From the IMG/VR virus record IMGVR_UViG_3300030451_007093, positions 1-21,186 of that record: a stretch of 21,186 nt of DNA. One strand, 5' to 3'. This document shows, piece after piece, positions 1-8,550 of this stretch. This DNA comes from a virus. Under the pieces are notes generated by a model that searched no databases, had not been told where the DNA came from, and saw nothing but the letters and a program-made list of their open reading frames with translations. Numbering within the stretch: the stretch's first letter is position 1; every line of letters starts with the position of its first letter. A program made the position numbers and the translations under genes.

Positions 1-26
1 TCTAATATTTTCCCAAAGACTACTCT

Positions 27-1076
27 TTATTTCGCCTTTTTTTTTTCTTTCATGATCTCCTTATGACGTTTCATAAATTCATCATGACTTTTTCCAGGCA
101 TGTATACAGGCTTGCCATCTTTACCTTTATGCATGTGGACACCTTGTAATCCTAGTTTTTTTGCATCTTTCATGGCCTCTTTAGCTGTAGGGAAGGAGTG
201 ATCCATAGGATCGTCGGCAGCCTCTATTTTTTTCTTATGATGCATCCCAGCCTTAGTTTTTTCATCTTTGTGCATACCACCTTTCATTTTTTCCTTATCT
301 TTATGCATGCCGCCCTTCATTTTTTCCTTATCCTTATGCATGCCGCCTTTCATTTTCTCTTCATCCTTGTGCATGCCAGCCTTAGTTTTCTTGTCCTCAT
401 GCATACCACCTTTCATTTTTTTCTTGTCTCCGTGCATACCAGCCTTCATTTTTTTCTTATCCTCATGCATACCAGCTTTTGTCTTTTTCTTTTCATGCAT
501 GCCAGCTTTGCTTTCTTCATCTCCATCATGATAATTTGCCTTACCCTCCTCTTTCATTTTTTTAAGAATGGCCTCTTGTAAGGCTGGTGGCAACTTCTTT
601 TGTTTTTCAGTAAGTTGGCCATTTGTATTTTCCATGAGCATTGGCCTATCCTTGCTATACTGAACGCCACACGCTTTCATAGTATTATCCAAATTCATAT
701 CCTTGGTATCTACCATATCAGCGTCATTCATAGCACAATGACTCATATAGGATTTGAATATTTTAGTTTCTTTTTCGTCCATTTTGTGACGATTAGATTT
801 TGATTTCTCGTTATCGTGATAGCTAGCTTCGCTCATTTTAGTTTTTGGTTTATTAAAGTAAAAAAATAAATCTTGATCATCCCATGGACCTTTTCCATCT
901 AAAAACTCATTTCCTACAGAAACAGAAGCTTTTTTGGATGCTTTTTCGAATTGTGATATGCAAACAGCAACTCTTTGTTTATTATCTCCAAATTCCCCTT
1001 TTTCTGATAAATCAGCAACACATCTGCTCATAAAATCAGATCTTTTTTCTTTATCGTTTGGAGTTGGAATCGGCAT
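27..1076 (-). CDS. Probable phage structural or prohead-associated protein with Gly-Met-His repeats
   Basis: The 349-residue product has three parts. Residues 1-46 form a small domain with a Pro-rich start followed by FMSRC, then a GEFGDNKQR-like stretch and AVCISQF. This resembles a short Cys-containing motif I associate with phage prohead protease and other head proteins. Residues about 189-281 are nine tandem 10-11-residue repeats built on K[A/G]GMH followed by acidic and lysine residues. The C-terminus (about 290-345) has a compact segment ending in MPGKSHDEFMKRHKE and then a Lys-rich tail. Composition is extremely rich in Lys, Met, His and Asp/Glu, with no signal peptide or membrane segment. 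Start is an ATG at 1076, with no clear Shine-Dalgarno sequence but a 12-base motif just upstream. A structural or DNA/metal-binding role is inference; the coding call is firm. Confidence 0.75.
   Translation of the reverse strand: MPIPTPNDKEKRSDFMSRCVADLSEKGEFGDNKQRVAVCISQFEKASKKASVSVGNEFLDGKGPWDDQDLFFYFNKPKTKMSEASYHDNEKSKSNRHKMDEKETKIFKSYMSHCAMNDADMVDTKDMNLDNTMKACGVQYSKDRPMLMENTNGQLTEKQKKLPPALQEAILKKMKEEGKANYHDGDEESKAGMHEKKKTKAGMHEDKKKMKAGMHGDKKKMKGGMHEDKKTKAGMHKDEEKMKGGMHKDKEKMKGGMHKDKEKMKGGMHKDEKTKAGMHHKKKIEAADDPMDHSFPTAKEAMKDAKKLGLQGVHMHKGKDGKPVYMPGKSHDEFMKRHKEIMKEKKKAK
237..512 (-). repeat. Nine tandem 30-33 bp coding repeats (K[A/G]GMH units)
   Basis: Nine in-frame copies of a 30- or 33-base unit encode K[A/G]GMH plus five or six charged residues. 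The two units around 280-345 are nearly identical at DNA level, while the outer copies have diverged. The units keep the reading frame and have no unique spacers, so this is a tandem coding repeat and not a CRISPR array. Recent expansion by slippage or recombination is likely for the central copies. Confidence 0.85.
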
Positions 1077-1084
1077 TTTGCACT

Positions 1085-1096
1085 AATATTTACACT
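1085..1096 (-). promoter_or_regulatory. Shared 12-base motif AGTGTAAATATT, copy 1
   Basis: Read on the minus strand, AGTGTAAATATT lies about 8 bases before the ATG of the Gly-Met-His repeat protein, in the 25-base gap after the kinase-fold gene. The identical 12-mer occurs at 4599-4610 before the Clp gene. Its core TGTAAATA differs by one base from the T4-type late promoter octamer TATAAATA. A second GTGTAAA stands about 15 bases further upstream. A promoter role is inference; the identity of the two copies is seen directly. Confidence 0.35.
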
Positions 1097-1101
1097 TAAT
1101 A

Positions 1102-2154
1102 TTATGCTTTTACACCTAAAACTGGTTCTGTTATTGTTTTAAGTAAAAAATCTTGATTATCAATAAAAATAGGTAGTTTTTTAAAGTTTTTAAAATTAGA
1201 ATAGAATACAGACATAATATCAGTTATTTTATTTATTCTAAGGCATCTTAATTCATATACTTCTCTCAGATAATCACTAAGACTTTCCAATAGTTTCTTT
1301 TTAACGCAAAATTTGAAAAAACTATCAAACTCTCCCTGATTAAAATCTTTGTGAATGGATTTATATATAGATATAATTTGCTCCTTTGCGTCATCTTTAT
1401 AGCTTAAATTCAATATTATATCACATAAGTCTATATATGGGTGATATTTACAACAATCTTCTAACTTATCGAAAAAAAACAATGAGTTAGTTAAAAATAT
1501 AGAATCAATAGTAATGTTTGACAAACATGGGATGGGATCACTTACCTTTGGAGCTGTGTGGCTGATATCATCAAGCAAGCTAAGTAAAATTTTTTCTAAC
1601 TTATCGTAGTCAGTATAATCTTTTATTAAATTTTTTGTTCTATCTGTAAAATTTTTAGAAAAATTTTGGTGTTCAGTTAATTCTTTAAGATATCCGCTTT
1701 TTAATCTTTTTGGTTTAATTTTTTCAATTACAGCTTTATGAGTCCAAAAAAATACATCTGCATTTTTTAAGAAAAAATCTCTACCAGCATCTTTTAAATT
1801 AATACAATTAGGAAATTGGCACAATAAACATAATATATCATCCCCTACTTTTACTTTTTTAAGACATATGAACTTAGCAGACGCAAAATTTTTTAACTGC
1901 TTTAAAAAAAAACTCTCCCTAGCTAACTGAACATTATCTGGGTCAAGTGATACTTTTAAAAGATAAAGCTTGCCATCTGACGCTTTCAAAGAATAAGTGT
2001 CATAGTTAATGCCATTATCTATCAGTGTTATGTTTTCAACACTCAACTGATTATATATTTTATCTAAAATGCTGAGAATATACTCCCTAGTAGAATCTTT
2101 TAAGCTGGGCGTATTTAATACATAAGCTTTGTCATTGTATAAATGTAAACTCAT
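1102..2154 (-). CDS. Kinase-fold (aminoglycoside phosphotransferase-like) protein, probable pseudokinase
   Basis: The 350-residue protein has a recognisable kinase-like N-lobe: a nucleotide-loop-like segment (ITLIDNGINYDTYSLK), a beta strand LYLLKVS carrying the candidate VAIK-type lysine, and RESFFLKQL supplying the pairing glutamate. In the C-lobe, the segment ending FFFDKLEDC then YHPYIDLCDII resembles the metal-binding Asp region of APH and choline-kinase families. Where those families carry HGDxxxxN, this protein reads CLSNITID, so catalytic Asp and Asn appear to be lost. It starts one base after the Clp unfoldase stop codon and is probably translationally coupled to it. The assignment is by eye and moderate; a divergent active enzyme remains possible. 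Confidence 0.5.
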   Translation of the reverse strand: MSLHLYNDKAYVLNTPSLKDSTREYILSILDKIYNQLSVENITLIDNGINYDTYSLKASDGKLYLLKVSLDPDNVQLARESFFLKQLKNFASAKFICLKKVKVGDDILCLLCQFPNCINLKDAGRDFFLKNADVFFWTHKAVIEKIKPKRLKSGYLKELTEHQNFSKNFTDRTKNLIKDYTDYDKLEKILLSLLDDISHTAPKVSDPIPCLSNITIDSIFLTNSLFFFDKLEDCCKYHPYIDLCDIILNLSYKDDAKEQIISIYKSIHKDFNQGEFDSFFKFCVKKKLLESLSDYLREVYELRCLRINKITDIMSVFYSNFKNFKKLPIFIDNQDFLLKTITEPVLGVKA

Positions 2155-2155
2155 T

Positions 2156-4597
2156 TTATAAACAACATATGTTTTTATTTTTTATCTTAACTCCAACTGT
2201 ATCAACATCTTTATGCTCAATGATATACTTAGAAACAGGGAATTGAATAAATTTCTTTACAAAGTTTTTTATATCTCTTGCATGAATTTTTTTGTTTTTT
2301 ATTTCATTAAAAATAAATTTTTTAACATGAGGAGTTATTTTTAAGTGGACACCTTTTAACTCTAATCTTTCTTTGAGCTTTTTGATTTCTTTTGTAATAA
2401 TACTTAGATAAACAGAATCTTGTAAATCATTAAAACTTAATATCTCATCTATTCTTGAGATTAGCTCAGGTCTTAAATATTTTTTTACGGCAGCATTTTC
2501 TAATTTTTTAGGGCTGTCAGAGTCATCTAAAAACCCCATGCTTCTTTTATGTTTTTGCTGCTGACCTATGTTTGATGTCATAACAACTATTGTATTACTA
2601 AAATCAATTTTTCTATTTAAGTTATCTGTTATGTAACCCTCATCTAATAAATGTAGTAAAATGTCCAATATTTTTGGCTCACATTTTTCTATTTCATCAA
2701 ATACAACCACGCAATTAGGGTTATTTCTTACATGCTCAGACAATATACCGCCATCCTCATAACCAACGTATCCAGCGCTTGCACCAATTAATTTATTTAT
2801 ACTAGTTTTGTCTTGATACTCACTCATATTAAGCTGTATGTAAGATTTCTCGCTACCAAAAAAGTATTTAGCTATATTCTTAGCTGTAAATGTTTTACCC
2901 ACTCCAGTAGAACCTACAAACAGAAAACTTGATAGTGGTTTGTTTTTATCTGATAGACCTGTTTTAGCGCATGATAGATTGCTATATATTCTCTCTAATG
3001 CGTCATCTTGCCCAAAAACTTCAGATTTAATATTTTCCATAAACTTAGAGAAAATATTCTTTTTTTGCATGATTGCTTTTTTTGATATGCCGCTTTTTTC
3101 ACTAACTACGTCTATTATGTCATTTTCTTTAATTTTTCTTTTTCTACCCTTACCCTTAGAGGTCATAAACGTAGACATTGTAGTTATATAATCTTTTATA
3201 ATTTCAGTAAATTTAGCCTCATCAAACTCTGAATTATCATCTAAATTTTTTATTAAGCCAGTAAAAGTCTCACGGGCATCAATAACTTTATCTGAGTTTT
3301 TAAAATATTTTATCTTAGTTTTAGCTCCAACTTGATCAATTACATCAAAAGCCTTATCTGGAAAATTTTTATTACTTAAAAATGTTTCACACAAATCTAA
3401 AATCAAATCTATTTCTTTTTCTTCATACTTAACATGATGAAAATTTTCATAGTATTCTAAGGTATTGATTATAATTTTTTTAGTATCTGATTTGCTAGGC
3501 TGATTAACTAAAATTTTATCGAATCTTCGGGTAATCGCAGAGTCTTTTTCAAAGAATTTTTTGTATTCTTGAAGGGTTGTAGCGCCTATGCATTTTATAT
3601 TACCGCGAGCTAAAGCTGGTTTTAACATGTTTGAGGCATCAACGCCCCCTTCAGAACTGCCAGCTCCAATAATAGTATGTATCTCATCTATAAAAAGTAT
3701 AATATTGTCATCTTTAGAAACTTCATTTATCAATTGCTTGAATCTCTCCTCGAACTCTCCACGATACTTTGTACCAGCTAACATTGAAGTTATATCAACT
3801 GAGTATATTTGCATCAATGCTAAATGACAGGGCACTTCTTGATTTACAATCTTTTGCGCTAAACCCTCTACTATCGCAGTTTTACCAACGCCAGCATCAC
3901 CAATGAGAATCGCATTACATTTATTTTTTTTAAGTAAAATCTCAATTAACTCATTAATTTCTGAGTCTCTACAAGAAATTGTTGATGAATTTTCTGTTAT
4001 AAATTTATGATTTAAATTAACACAATACTTCTCTAATATTTGTATGCTTTTTAAAGTTTTTTTAGCGTCAACTTTTTCAAAAGAAAAAACTTTTTTGCCT
4101 TCTATATGGAAAATATTTTTAACCTGATCTGTAGATGGTATTGATGTCTCTACAACATGAGCTTCTATGATTTCTTTAGCGTATTGAACCTCAACATTTT
4201 TTTGTTTCAAGAATTTTACAAAATCACCGTCCATGTCAAAAATAACGTACAGTATGTGCTCTACTCCAATAAAATAGCTGTCAAAGTTATCTGAAAAATC
4301 TTTAGCAAAAAAGATTACTTCATTAACTTCTTCGTGCCAACCTTCTTCATCAGTGTCATACAAATCTTTTCTTTCTTTGCAAAACTCTTTAAATAATTTT
4401 AAAAATTCTTTTATATCTGGATCAAACCCAAAACTTTTAAGCTTTACCACACAACTATCAGATAAATTTACTAAACATCCATAAATTAAATGACTTATGT
4501 TGATTAACTTATGATTATTAGATTGTGCAAAAGCTTTTGCATCTTTTATGCATTTTTTTGCTTTTGGAGTTAAATTGAAATCTGTTAAACCCATCAT
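2156..4597 (-). CDS. ClpA/ClpC-type double-AAA+ unfoldase
   Basis: The 813-residue protein has the full Hsp100 layout. A Clp N-domain-like repeat pair covers about residues 1-150. D1 has Walker A GDAGVGKT (233-240), Walker B LFIDEIH (301-307), pore loop KYRG (277-280) and arginine finger RRFD (357-360). D2 has Walker A GSTGVGKT (562-569), pore loop GYVG (609-612), Walker B with DEIE (634-637), sensor 1 TSN (674-676), SRID (714-717) and a sensor-2 Arg (HAR, 772-774). There is no long ClpB-type coiled-coil middle domain, so it is ClpA/ClpC-like. At 687-689 MGF sits where ClpA has IGL and ClpC has VGF, the ClpP-docking tripeptide. No ClpP gene is in the window. It would unfold proteins with ATP, either feeding a protease or remodelling virion or host complexes. 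Two ATGs start the frame. Confidence 0.93.
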   Translation of the reverse strand: MMGLTDFNLTPKAKKCIKDAKAFAQSNNHKLINISHLIYGCLVNLSDSCVVKLKSFGFDPDIKEFLKLFKEFCKERKDLYDTDEEGWHEEVNEVIFFAKDFSDNFDSYFIGVEHILYVIFDMDGDFVKFLKQKNVEVQYAKEIIEAHVVETSIPSTDQVKNIFHIEGKKVFSFEKVDAKKTLKSIQILEKYCVNLNHKFITENSSTISCRDSEINELIEILLKKNKCNAILIGDAGVGKTAIVEGLAQKIVNQEVPCHLALMQIYSVDITSMLAGTKYRGEFEERFKQLINEVSKDDNIILFIDEIHTIIGAGSSEGGVDASNMLKPALARGNIKCIGATTLQEYKKFFEKDSAITRRFDKILVNQPSKSDTKKIIINTLEYYENFHHVKYEEKEIDLILDLCETFLSNKNFPDKAFDVIDQVGAKTKIKYFKNSDKVIDARETFTGLIKNLDDNSEFDEAKFTEIIKDYITTMSTFMTSKGKGRKRKIKENDIIDVVSEKSGISKKAIMQKKNIFSKFMENIKSEVFGQDDALERIYSNLSCAKTGLSDKNKPLSSFLFVGSTGVGKTFTAKNIAKYFFGSEKSYIQLNMSEYQDKTSINKLIGASAGYVGYEDGGILSEHVRNNPNCVVVFDEIEKCEPKILDILLHLLDEGYITDNLNRKIDFSNTIVVMTSNIGQQQKHKRSMGFLDDSDSPKKLENAAVKKYLRPELISRIDEILSFNDLQDSVYLSIITKEIKKLKERLELKGVHLKITPHVKKFIFNEIKNKKIHARDIKNFVKKFIQFPVSKYIIEHKDVDTVGVKIKNKNICCL

Positions 4598-4598
4598 A

Positions 4599-4610
4599 AA
4601 TATTTACACT
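4599..4610 (-). promoter_or_regulatory. Shared 12-base motif AGTGTAAATATT, copy 2
   Basis: Read on the minus strand, the motif begins inside the TAG stop codon of the DNA polymerase gene and ends about 1 base before the first ATG of the Clp gene. It is identical to the copy at 1085-1096. The 11-base intergenic gap consists almost entirely of this motif. If it is a promoter, the transcript would start at or just inside the Clp start, possibly leaderless. An initiation-context or regulator-binding role is the alternative. Confidence 0.35.
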
Positions 4611-7179
4611 ATTTTATCTCAGATAGTTTCATGTAGATTTTATCTTTTAAAGAATGCATTTTTTCTATAAAAATTATATCCTCACCTAATCTACCATGAA
4701 TTACAACAATGTCTTCTTTTTTAGGTATTTTATTACCAGAATTTAGATAATTTGTTAATTTTTGTTCTCTATCAGAATCCATGAATAAACCGCTTATTAG
4801 CGCACTTTCATCTTGCAAATCTAATCTAACATACTTGTTACCATTTCTGCTAGTTCTTTTTACAGAATCTGTCACAACTCCTATAAATTTTAAATCTCTA
4901 AAAGCAGGAGACTCTTCATTAGATTCTATTTTGATTTCTTCAGCGGATACAAAGTCTTGAGATAAGTCAAAAATATCTTTTAATTTATGCGAGTAGCTGT
5001 ACCCAAGCAATTTGTTTTCAAAAAACCAATTAGCGTACCTAAGATACTTTTTATTCATTTCATAAATATCTTTGTATGGACCATACTTTTTCTTAAAAGT
5101 TTGAAACCTTTTTTCAGTCATCATTAATCTGCCGTCATCACCGACAGACTTGCTAGAATATTGATCATGGACTGCATTTAAAATATCAAAGTCATATTTT
5201 GTGCCAAGCTCAATAAAATTACGCTTTTCTCTATCAGTTAATATATTAAAAGTTTGAGCCTCAAGAACTAAACGGCATCTGTTTGAAGAGACAAAAGAAT
5301 CTAATAATCCCGCTTGAATCAAAGCTGATAAAATACCTATGTTCATTCCTGCCTGTTTAGCAGAAACAAAAATGTCATATTTATTAGAAAAACTTTCCTC
5401 TCTAAAATTTAATAATGACTGTAAAACTTTATCGGAAACTCCTTTAATAGAATTTAAACCATACCTTATATTTGAGCCTTCTATTTTAAAATCTATGTCC
5501 GATTTGTTTAAATCAGGTGGTAAAAGTTTGATGTCGAATGATGAAAGTTCTTGGGTGATTTTTGCTATCTCTTCATGAGAGTTTGGCTCATATTTTGCAT
5601 ATTTTAAAAGACTTAAAAAGAACTCTTTAGGATAATTAAACTTTAAATAAACTGTTATTGCAGCTAGATAGGCATAACTTATGGAATGCGACTTATTAAA
5701 AGAGTAATTAGCTGAATCTTCAGCTACTTTCCACAAAACTTCACCGATTTTAGCATCTAAATTATTGTCTTTTATTTTTTGTGTTATTTTAGCTTTCCAA
5801 GCTGGCATTTGCTCAGTTTTTTTCTTACCAATTATTCTTCTTAACTGCTCCGACTCATCTAAACTAAAGCCAACTTTAACAGCCATTTTCATGAGCTGCT
5901 CTTGGTAAAGAGGTATACCGCCTGTATAGCTTAAAATATCGTCAAAAAACTCATGAACAGATGAAAAATCGCCTGTTCTAGCGTATGCTGCATAATAGTC
6001 CAAAAACTCTAAAGCTCCAGGTCTTGCTATAGCCACAACAGCAGATAATTCCTCTAAACTTTTAGGGCATATTGTGCGACAGACTTTATAGTTTGTGTCG
6101 GCTTCAATTTGAAATAATCCTTGAGGAGATCGTAAACAAGATAAAGCTGCATATATTGATGGATCGTGAGGATCTATGTCTTTTACATTTATTTTAAGCT
6201 GTTTGCAGACATCATTTACAACAGATAAAGTTCTTAAACCTAAAATGTCAAACTTGACTGTTAAACTAGCGACATCATTCATATCATAAGCTGATATTAG
6301 TGAATCGTCATTAGTTAGCTGTAAGGGCATAATATCTTCTAAATCAAAAAATGATATTGATATGCCTGAAGGGTGTACCCCTGTGTTTTTATTTAAACCT
6401 TCTAATTTTTTTGCTATAGCAAAAGCTTTTGCATGATTATCTGCATGTTTTTTAAAAGTTTCACTCTCATTGCAAGCATTGTTTAAACTTGCAACTTTAC
6501 CAAAACTTTTAGGTATGCTTTCACTAATTATATTGACATCAGCTTCTGAAAGCTCTTCAACTATTTTACAACACTCTTTCATGCAAAGCTTACTGCTTAG
6601 AGTATTTAATGTTAAAATTTTAGAAGTCCTACCTTTAAATTTTTTTTCAATATATTCAATGACCTCAGATCTACGATCATAGGAAATATCATTATCGACA
6701 TCAGCTAATAAGCTGCCATCTAAATATATTTCACCATTATGTTCTATTTTTTTAGCTCTGCTTTTAGATACAAATCTCTCAAAAAATAAATCATGCTCTA
6801 TAGGATCTATGTCCGTTACGCCAATAACATATAGAACCAAAGATCCAGCGGCGCTGCCTCTACCTGCACCAACAGGGATGTCATTCTGTACACAAAAATT
6901 TATTATGTCCCAGTTTAAAAGAACATAGTCAATAAATCCAAGATCTTCAAAAATTTGTAATTCTTCTTTTAATCTATCATAGTAAACTTGAGCATTTTCT
7001 AATTCATGTATGCCTTTTTGTTTTAATCTATTGAAGCAAAGCTTTCTTAGGAACTGATAGTTACCTTCCAGGTCTTTGCAAGAAACCTCGTCATAATATT
7101 TTTTTTCTATCTTAATCTCTGGCAGTTTTACGCCAACTGGAAAAGGTGTTTTATATGGCTTGTAACTTGAAAGTTTCAT
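4609..7179 (-). CDS. dnaE-like: C-family DNA polymerase III alpha catalytic subunit lacking its PHP domain
   Basis: The 856-residue protein aligns by eye to bacterial DnaE from just after the PHP domain to the OB fold. Key landmarks are GAGRGSAAGS (104-113), the catalytic pair D162 and D164 in ADVDND (DnaE PDFDVDF), and the third aspartate D311 in VKFDILGLRTL. Also present are GVHPSGI (267-273), GGIPLYQEQLM (420-430), GKKKTEQM (451-458) and YSFNKSHS (492-499). A helix-hairpin-helix-like region (about 552-628) begins with LLPPDLNKSD, and an OB-fold region spans about 760-845. All three catalytic aspartates are kept, so it should polymerise DNA. No clear clamp-binding motif was seen. The first residues correspond to the PHP-palm junction of DnaE, and the PHP part is a separate gene upstream. 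Its ATG overlaps the exonuclease stop as ATGA. Confidence 0.95.
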   Translation of the reverse strand: MKLSSYKPYKTPFPVGVKLPEIKIEKKYYDEVSCKDLEGNYQFLRKLCFNRLKQKGIHELENAQVYYDRLKEELQIFEDLGFIDYVLLNWDIINFCVQNDIPVGAGRGSAAGSLVLYVIGVTDIDPIEHDLFFERFVSKSRAKKIEHNGEIYLDGSLLADVDNDISYDRRSEVIEYIEKKFKGRTSKILTLNTLSSKLCMKECCKIVEELSEADVNIISESIPKSFGKVASLNNACNESETFKKHADNHAKAFAIAKKLEGLNKNTGVHPSGISISFFDLEDIMPLQLTNDDSLISAYDMNDVASLTVKFDILGLRTLSVVNDVCKQLKINVKDIDPHDPSIYAALSCLRSPQGLFQIEADTNYKVCRTICPKSLEELSAVVAIARPGALEFLDYYAAYARTGDFSSVHEFFDDILSYTGGIPLYQEQLMKMAVKVGFSLDESEQLRRIIGKKKTEQMPAWKAKITQKIKDNNLDAKIGEVLWKVAEDSANYSFNKSHSISYAYLAAITVYLKFNYPKEFFLSLLKYAKYEPNSHEEIAKITQELSSFDIKLLPPDLNKSDIDFKIEGSNIRYGLNSIKGVSDKVLQSLLNFREESFSNKYDIFVSAKQAGMNIGILSALIQAGLLDSFVSSNRCRLVLEAQTFNILTDREKRNFIELGTKYDFDILNAVHDQYSSKSVGDDGRLMMTEKRFQTFKKKYGPYKDIYEMNKKYLRYANWFFENKLLGYSYSHKLKDIFDLSQDFVSAEEIKIESNEESPAFRDLKFIGVVTDSVKRTSRNGNKYVRLDLQDESALISGLFMDSDREQKLTNYLNSGNKIPKKEDIVVIHGRLGEDIIFIEKMHSLKDKIYMKLSEIK

Positions 7180-7808
7180 ATCTCTAAATCAAAAAGTTGT
7201 TTTTTAAATATTTTAAAATTCATCTCTATGTCATAGAGTGCGTCATGAAGTTTTTTAGGGTCGTGTTTTATGTTATAATGCTTTAACAAGAAACCCTGTG
7301 ATGTTTTTAAACCTCTCTCCTTATAATTTAGAAGCCTATATTGCCAATTAATAAATTTATCATTATTATATGGTATGTTTTTAGCTATGGCGGTTGCTAA
7401 AGCTTTAGTATCTATGATTCTTTTTATATAACTCTGATCTAATTTTCTACCCATCGCTCTACGCCAGACATCAATCATATATACATCAAATCCAAGTAAG
7501 TTTTGACCGACTATCAAAGTATCTTCATCATACAAATACTTAGAAAATTCATCCCATACTTGATTTGGCGCTAAGCACTTAGAATAGTATTTTTTTTCTG
7601 AAAAACCTGTAACTTTAGCTGCACCTTCAGATACATTTATATTAGGCCAATGTATAAATTTATCATGCCTCTCTTGAATTTCATCACCTTTTACCACAAG
7701 CCAAGCAATTTGCCAAGGTCTTGATGTAATTAAATTCAAACCCTCCGTTTCAGTATCAAAAACAATGTATTTTTGATTTTTATTAAATCTTAGTAATGTA
7801 TCATCCAT
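7176..7808 (-). CDS. dnaQ-like: DEDDh 3'-5' exonuclease, DnaQ/epsilon-like proofreading subunit
   Basis: The 210-residue protein has the three Exo motifs of the DnaQ family: Exo I FDTETEGL with D18 and E20, Exo II GQNLLGFD with D108, and Exo III LHDALYDIE with H188 and D193. All metal-binding and catalytic residues are present, so it should be an active 3'-5' exonuclease. It lies between the separate PHP gene and the polymerase gene, overlapping them by 8 and 4 bases. This supports a proofreading role in the phage replicase. The position recalls PolC, where the exonuclease is inserted within the PHP domain of one polypeptide. It covers the catalytic fold with little extra at the C-terminus, so an alpha-binding tail like that of E. 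coli epsilon is not evident. Confidence 0.93.
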   Translation of the reverse strand: MDDTLLRFNKNQKYIVFDTETEGLNLITSRPWQIAWLVVKGDEIQERHDKFIHWPNINVSEGAAKVTGFSEKKYYSKCLAPNQVWDEFSKYLYDEDTLIVGQNLLGFDVYMIDVWRRAMGRKLDQSYIKRIIDTKALATAIAKNIPYNNDKFINWQYRLLNYKERGLKTSQGFLLKHYNIKHDPKKLHDALYDIEMNFKIFKKQLFDLEI

Positions 7809-8544
7809 TTACGTACTCCTCAAAACTTTCAAAGCAAAACTCATTACTGCCAAAATGATTTAAATTTGGACAACTTAATGTGGAGGGTCTACCAAATTTC
7901 CTGCCACATATAATTTTATATGTCTGTAAAGCCTCTGCATCATCTTTTTTTTCATACAAAACGCTTTTTACCAACTCTGAATCATATTTATCCTTGCAAT
8001 ACTCAAAAACAGCTTGAGATATAATATCGTCAAATGGCAAGTTGTTTTTCTCTATCCAAAAAATAGGTTTAATTTTATTAAAATTAGGTATGCAATTTTT
8101 TAAGTACAATTGGTTTTGATATATAAAAGAATCGTAAAAAGGGATTACTAACTCCAAACTATCATTATCCCATATTGTGTTTAAATAATTAAAATCAACT
8201 TGACCTTTGTTACCTATATGAGCAAAAGAGTATATTTTATTTAACAACTTACAGCCTTGATCGTTTTTTGCTAAAATTATAACTTTATGATCTGAATTAT
8301 CATTTTCTTTTGATACGTCGTTGCAACAAGACACTCTCAACCCAAAAACTAGATGTATGTCATTTTGTTTTGTCAAGTTATGAGCTTTCACAAAACCAGT
8401 CATAGAGTCCTCAACTAAGACCAAAAACTTTTCATTAGTTTTTTTGTAAAGCTTTACTATGTTTTCTATAGTAAGAATACTTTTACCTATTGAATAATCT
8501 GACTTAAAAATTGGGGTCATGTAAAAAATATATGACCACATCAT
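7801..8544 (-). CDS. Stand-alone PHP domain of a DNA polymerase III alpha subunit
   Basis: The roughly 247-residue protein matches the N-terminal PHP region of DnaE in order: KSDYSIGKSIL (DnaE HSDYSMIDG), VEDSMTGFVKAH (TDFTNLCGLVKF), FGLRVSC (VGADFNV), ILAKNDQGCKLL (VLAANNTGYQNL), LELVIPFYDS, then EALQTYKII and NEFCFESFEEY near the end, matching the DnaE strand ending in SPEEM. Several metal-binding positions look substituted (Lys for His in HSD, Arg for the acidic residue in VGAD/E), so catalysis by this domain is doubtful, as for E. coli alpha. It probably associates with the polymerase or exonuclease. The frame opens at a TTG at 8547, with ATGs at 8544, 8541 and 8520; 8544 is chosen because it follows the upstream stop closely. 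No Shine-Dalgarno sequence is obvious. Confidence 0.8.
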   Translation of the reverse strand: MMWSYIFYMTPIFKSDYSIGKSILTIENIVKLYKKTNEKFLVLVEDSMTGFVKAHNLTKQNDIHLVFGLRVSCCNDVSKENDNSDHKVIILAKNDQGCKLLNKIYSFAHIGNKGQVDFNYLNTIWDNDSLELVIPFYDSFIYQNQLYLKNCIPNFNKIKPIFWIEKNNLPFDDIISQAVFEYCKDKYDSELVKSVLYEKKDDAEALQTYKIICGRKFGRPSTLSCPNLNHFGSNEFCFESFEEYVNG

Positions 8545-8550
8545 CAACTG

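Noticed and set aside
237-512. CRISPR-like array of about 30-base repeats
   Set aside because: The units are contiguous with no spacers, are in frame, vary between 30 and 33 bases, and encode a protein repeat.
198-581. Two overlapping plus-strand frames (198-581 and 268-531) encoding hydrophobic, repeat-rich proteins that look like membrane proteins
   Set aside because: They are antisense to the Lys/Met/His-rich repeats; A/G-rich lysine codons read backwards give Phe, Leu and Ser. The minus-strand frame has recognisable terminal motifs and fits the single-strand gene layout.
4609-8547. Frameshifted pseudogene of a single dnaE
   Set aside because: An intact exonuclease gene lies between the two DnaE parts. 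Every piece has intact motifs, and the stop-start overlaps have the normal form seen across the window.
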